Assembly (NCBI GenBank): GCA_026127925.1
Contig: JAJSLM010000011.1
Location: forward strand, 1 to 33,910
Direction: 5' to 3'
DNA: 33,910 nt
DNA from: Thermoplasmatales archaeon
Lineage (GTDB): Archaea; Thermoplasmatota; Thermoplasmata; Thermoplasmatales; Thermoplasmataceae
The translations under genes were made by a program, and so were the position numbers. The notes under the pieces were generated by a model that saw only the letters and a program-made list of their open reading frames with translations, was not told the origin of the DNA and did not search any database. Positions 31,860-33,910 of the stretch are shown piece by piece; the first letter of the stretch is position 1; every line of letters begins with the position of its first letter.

Positions 31860-33746
31860 ATGGTAACAATGGAAATACACTCTAATTTTGTATATACGCC
31901 TAGGGACCCGCAAAATACCAAGATAATGGCATTTGCAAGGAAGAACGGTATAAGCGATCTTAGGACTCTTTATGATCGCGCTGATGATGATCCTGAATGG
32001 TTCTGGAGAGCTGTAATAGACGACGTAGGAATAAGTTTTAAATCGCCTTTTACAAAACTCAAGGACGATTCCAAAGGGATTCCTTACACGAAGTGGTTTG
32101 TTGGCGGTAAAGTCAACATAGCCTACAATTGTGTTGAAAAGTTTAAGGAAAGTGATACCACAGCAATAAAGTTTGAATCTGAGGAGGGCGAGAAGAGATA
32201 CATATCGTTTCAGGAACTCGATCTTGTTACCGGAAAACTGGCGGGGAGCTTAAGAGATTTGGGGGTAAAGAAAGGGGATAGAGTAGGCATATACATGCCC
32301 TCCAATTCCGACGGCGTGATCTCCTTTTACTCTATCCTTCGCCTTGGTGCTGTCGCTGTTCCAGTATTCTCCGGTTACGGAATAGAAGCTGTACAGTCAA
32401 GAATGAAGGATGCGGGGGCAAAATTCCTTTTTTCACAAGAGAGGTACAACCGCAAAGGAAAGCAGATCAGCACAAAGAGCCTGCTGGAAGAATTATCCGA
32501 TGTAGAGTTGATCCTTTCGAATGGAAAATTAAATGGCAGTTTGGATTTTCATAGGTTAATAAGCGACGGGAATTACCTTAGTAGCGTTGCTACCGACAGT
32601 GAAGATCCCGCCATCATGCTTTATACTTCGGGAACTACGGGAAAACCAAAAGGAACGGTGCACGTTCATGGAGGAACTCTGGTAAACGTAGCGAAGGAAG
32701 TAAAGTACTACATGGACATTGGCCCGAACGATTCTCTCTTCTGGGTATCCGATCTGGGGTGGATGATGGGCCCATGGTCTATCATAGGAGCAAATGTCAA
32801 TGGGGGTTCCATTTTTGAATATGACGGTGCAGTGGACTATCCTGACAGCCATCGCTTATGGAATCTTCTCAAGAATAACAACGTGACCCTTCTCGGACTC
32901 AGCCCCACTCTTGTTAGGGCTCTTCGCGCCAAGAAGACATCAGGAAGATTACCAAATGTACGCGTTTTTGGTTCAACTGGCGAGCCTTGGGACGAAGAAT
33001 CATGGATGTATCTATTCAATGAACTGGGCGGTGGAGAAGTTCCGATTGCAAACATTTCTGGAGGAACGGATATAATTGGCTGTTTCCTGGCTTCTACACC
33101 CGCAATTTCCTTGAAGCCAAAATGTCTGTACCGCGGTCTCGGTATGAACGTTTCGGTTTATGATGAAAACGGCAAGGATGTGTATGATACGGTCGGAAAT
33201 CTCGTTTCGAAAGCACATTGCCCATCAATGACAAGGGGGATATGGCATCAGGATGAGAAGTACATAGAGACATACTGGTCAATGTTCAAGAATGTTTGGG
33301 TTCAGGGAGACTGGGCTTACATGGATCGGGATGGTTACTTCTATCTTTACGGCCGTTCAGATGATGTCATAAAAGTGGCGGGAAAAAGGGTTGGGCCAAA
33401 TGAGCTCGAGGACATAGTCATGACGGTGAACGGGGTTACCGAGGCTGCAGTCATAAGTATACCCGATGAAGTAAAAGGAGAAGCGATATGTGTCTTTTTC
33501 ACGGGCACGAATGACGACGGCGTTATCTCAGCCATATCAAAGAAAATAGAGAACGATATGGGTAAATCTTTCTTACCACGTTTCGTAATATGGCTTCCTG
33601 CCCTCCCGAAAACAAAAAATGGCAAAATAATGAGACGGCTTGTCAAGAGGGCTTTCATGGGCATGGATTATCAGGACACAACAAATCTTGACGATCTGTC
33701 AATAGTTGACTATATCCGGGAGATCGGAGTGATATATCTTCCGTAA
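31860..33746 (+). CDS. Acyl-CoA synthetase, AMP-forming (acetoacetyl-CoA synthetase/ACS-like)
   Basis: 628 residues. ATP-binding motif MLYTSGTTGKPKGTVHVHGG (about residue 254), GSTGEPWDEESWMY, ISGGTDIIGCF and GDWAYMDRDGYFYLYGRSDD, then the C-terminal catalytic lysine in PKTKNGKIMRR (about 583). It activates an acid as acyl-AMP and transfers it to CoA. An ACS-type N-terminal domain (to about residue 90) is present. The SGGTDI segment replaces the YWQTE of acetyl-CoA synthetase, which points to acetoacetate or another short acid. Start at ATG 31860 or 31869; the GAAGGA at 31853-31858 has better spacing for the second. Confidence 0.9.
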   Translation: MVTMEIHSNFVYTPRDPQNTKIMAFARKNGISDLRTLYDRADDDPEWFWRAVIDDVGISFKSPFTKLKDDSKGIPYTKWFVGGKVNIAYNCVEKFKESDTTAIKFESEEGEKRYISFQELDLVTGKLAGSLRDLGVKKGDRVGIYMPSNSDGVISFYSILRLGAVAVPVFSGYGIEAVQSRMKDAGAKFLFSQERYNRKGKQISTKSLLEELSDVELILSNGKLNGSLDFHRLISDGNYLSSVATDSEDPAIMLYTSGTTGKPKGTVHVHGGTLVNVAKEVKYYMDIGPNDSLFWVSDLGWMMGPWSIIGANVNGGSIFEYDGAVDYPDSHRLWNLLKNNNVTLLGLSPTLVRALRAKKTSGRLPNVRVFGSTGEPWDEESWMYLFNELGGGEVPIANISGGTDIIGCFLASTPAISLKPKCLYRGLGMNVSVYDENGKDVYDTVGNLVSKAHCPSMTRGIWHQDEKYIETYWSMFKNVWVQGDWAYMDRDGYFYLYGRSDDVIKVAGKRVGPNELEDIVMTVNGVTEAAVISIPDEVKGEAICVFFTGTNDDGVISAISKKIENDMGKSFLPRFVIWLPALPKTKNGKIMRRLVKRAFMGMDYQDTTNLDDLSIVDYIREIGVIYLP

Positions 33747-33910
33747 AGTAAACGATGAGAGTAAATTCCAGTTACCATCAGCGCGAGTTTAACATATTCG
33801 AGCGGGAATTTCCCCTTCGCAAGATAGGGGATGAAAGCGAGCGAAAAGCTTATAGTATATGGAGTATAATGGTAACTATGTCTTATGAACTGGACAAAGG
33901 TGCACATTCT
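33710..33910 (-). CDS. Possible partial CDS, membrane protein C-terminus
   Basis: The minus strand is open from the window edge to TAG at 33710-33712, about 65 codons. Residues such as TISFSLAFIPYLAKG and YVKLALMVTGIYSHRLLYG look like two membrane segments with a short loop. It would overlap the acyl-CoA synthetase 3' end by 37 bases. Overlap of this size and the lack of any recognised motif keep this tentative. Confidence 0.3.
   Translation of the reverse strand, partial: RMCTFVQFIRHSYHYTPYTISFSLAFIPYLAKGKFPLEYVKLALMVTGIYSHRLLYGRYITPISRI

Overview
The window is chromosomal DNA from an archaeon, most likely a member of the Thermoplasmatales or a close relative. The evidence is a full set of archaeal information-processing genes (uL16/L10e, aIF5A, S19e, PDCD5-like protein, L39e, L31e, aIF6), an ArcS-type archaeosine synthase, an archaeal Hjc-like resolvase, FtsZ, and the absence of bacterial promoters. 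Many genes have a TATA-like box about 25-30 bases before the start codon, which implies leaderless transcripts, and GTG and TTG starts are common. The species cannot be named from this window.

Layout. 1-94 is the 3' end of an IS200/IS605-type tnpB, followed by a very small AbrB-like gene (minus strand) and rpl10e. 1265-8291 is a minus-strand block: agmatinase-like ureohydrolase, aIF5A, a cytosine/adenosine-deaminase-type amidohydrolase, ArcS, and an ABC-2 exporter pair. 8480-14099 holds a TatD-related hydrolase, GTP cyclohydrolase II, a THUMP-like methyltransferase, an Lrp/AsnC regulator, an AhpD-like protein and a TDT-family transporter.

14328-19353 is the most accessory part. A roughly 0.35 kb direct repeat, which includes the 3' end of a tRNA-Val(GAC) gene, flanks about 4.3 kb of cargo. 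The intact tRNA is at 19282-19353 and a 3' fragment is at 14688-14702. A third short copy of the tRNA 3' end lies inside at 16329-16340. Cargo: a HicB/HicA toxin-antitoxin pair whose HicB seems to have lost a helix, a divergent GyrI-like/ArsR-like pair, a MarR regulator with two tandem perfect palindromes before its start, a 14-TM drug exporter translated directly after MarR, and a decayed aspartic protease gene with an in-frame amber codon. No integrase is visible. I read it as an old, probably two-step, tRNA-associated island.

19653-33910 is mostly housekeeping: a sugar-phosphate nucleotidyltransferase, a membrane protein and a COG1340-like coiled-coil protein, cobyric acid synthase, PyrF, FtsZ, PyrE, the S19e-PDCD5-L39e-L31e-aIF6 operon, a ferritin-like/VIT1 fusion, a class III aminotransferase, an Hjc-like nuclease and an acyl-CoA (acetoacetyl-CoA-like) synthetase. 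Several intergenic palindromes look like regulator sites: near pyrE/ftsZ, between the VIT1 fusion and the aminotransferase, upstream of the AhpD-like gene, and in front of the island's regulators.

I saw no CRISPR array, rRNA gene or complete insertion sequence. I do not see a clearly new multi-gene system. The best leads are the repeated use of the tRNA-Val 3' end, the decayed small-protein/protease pair duplicated across the island, and the compact operators.
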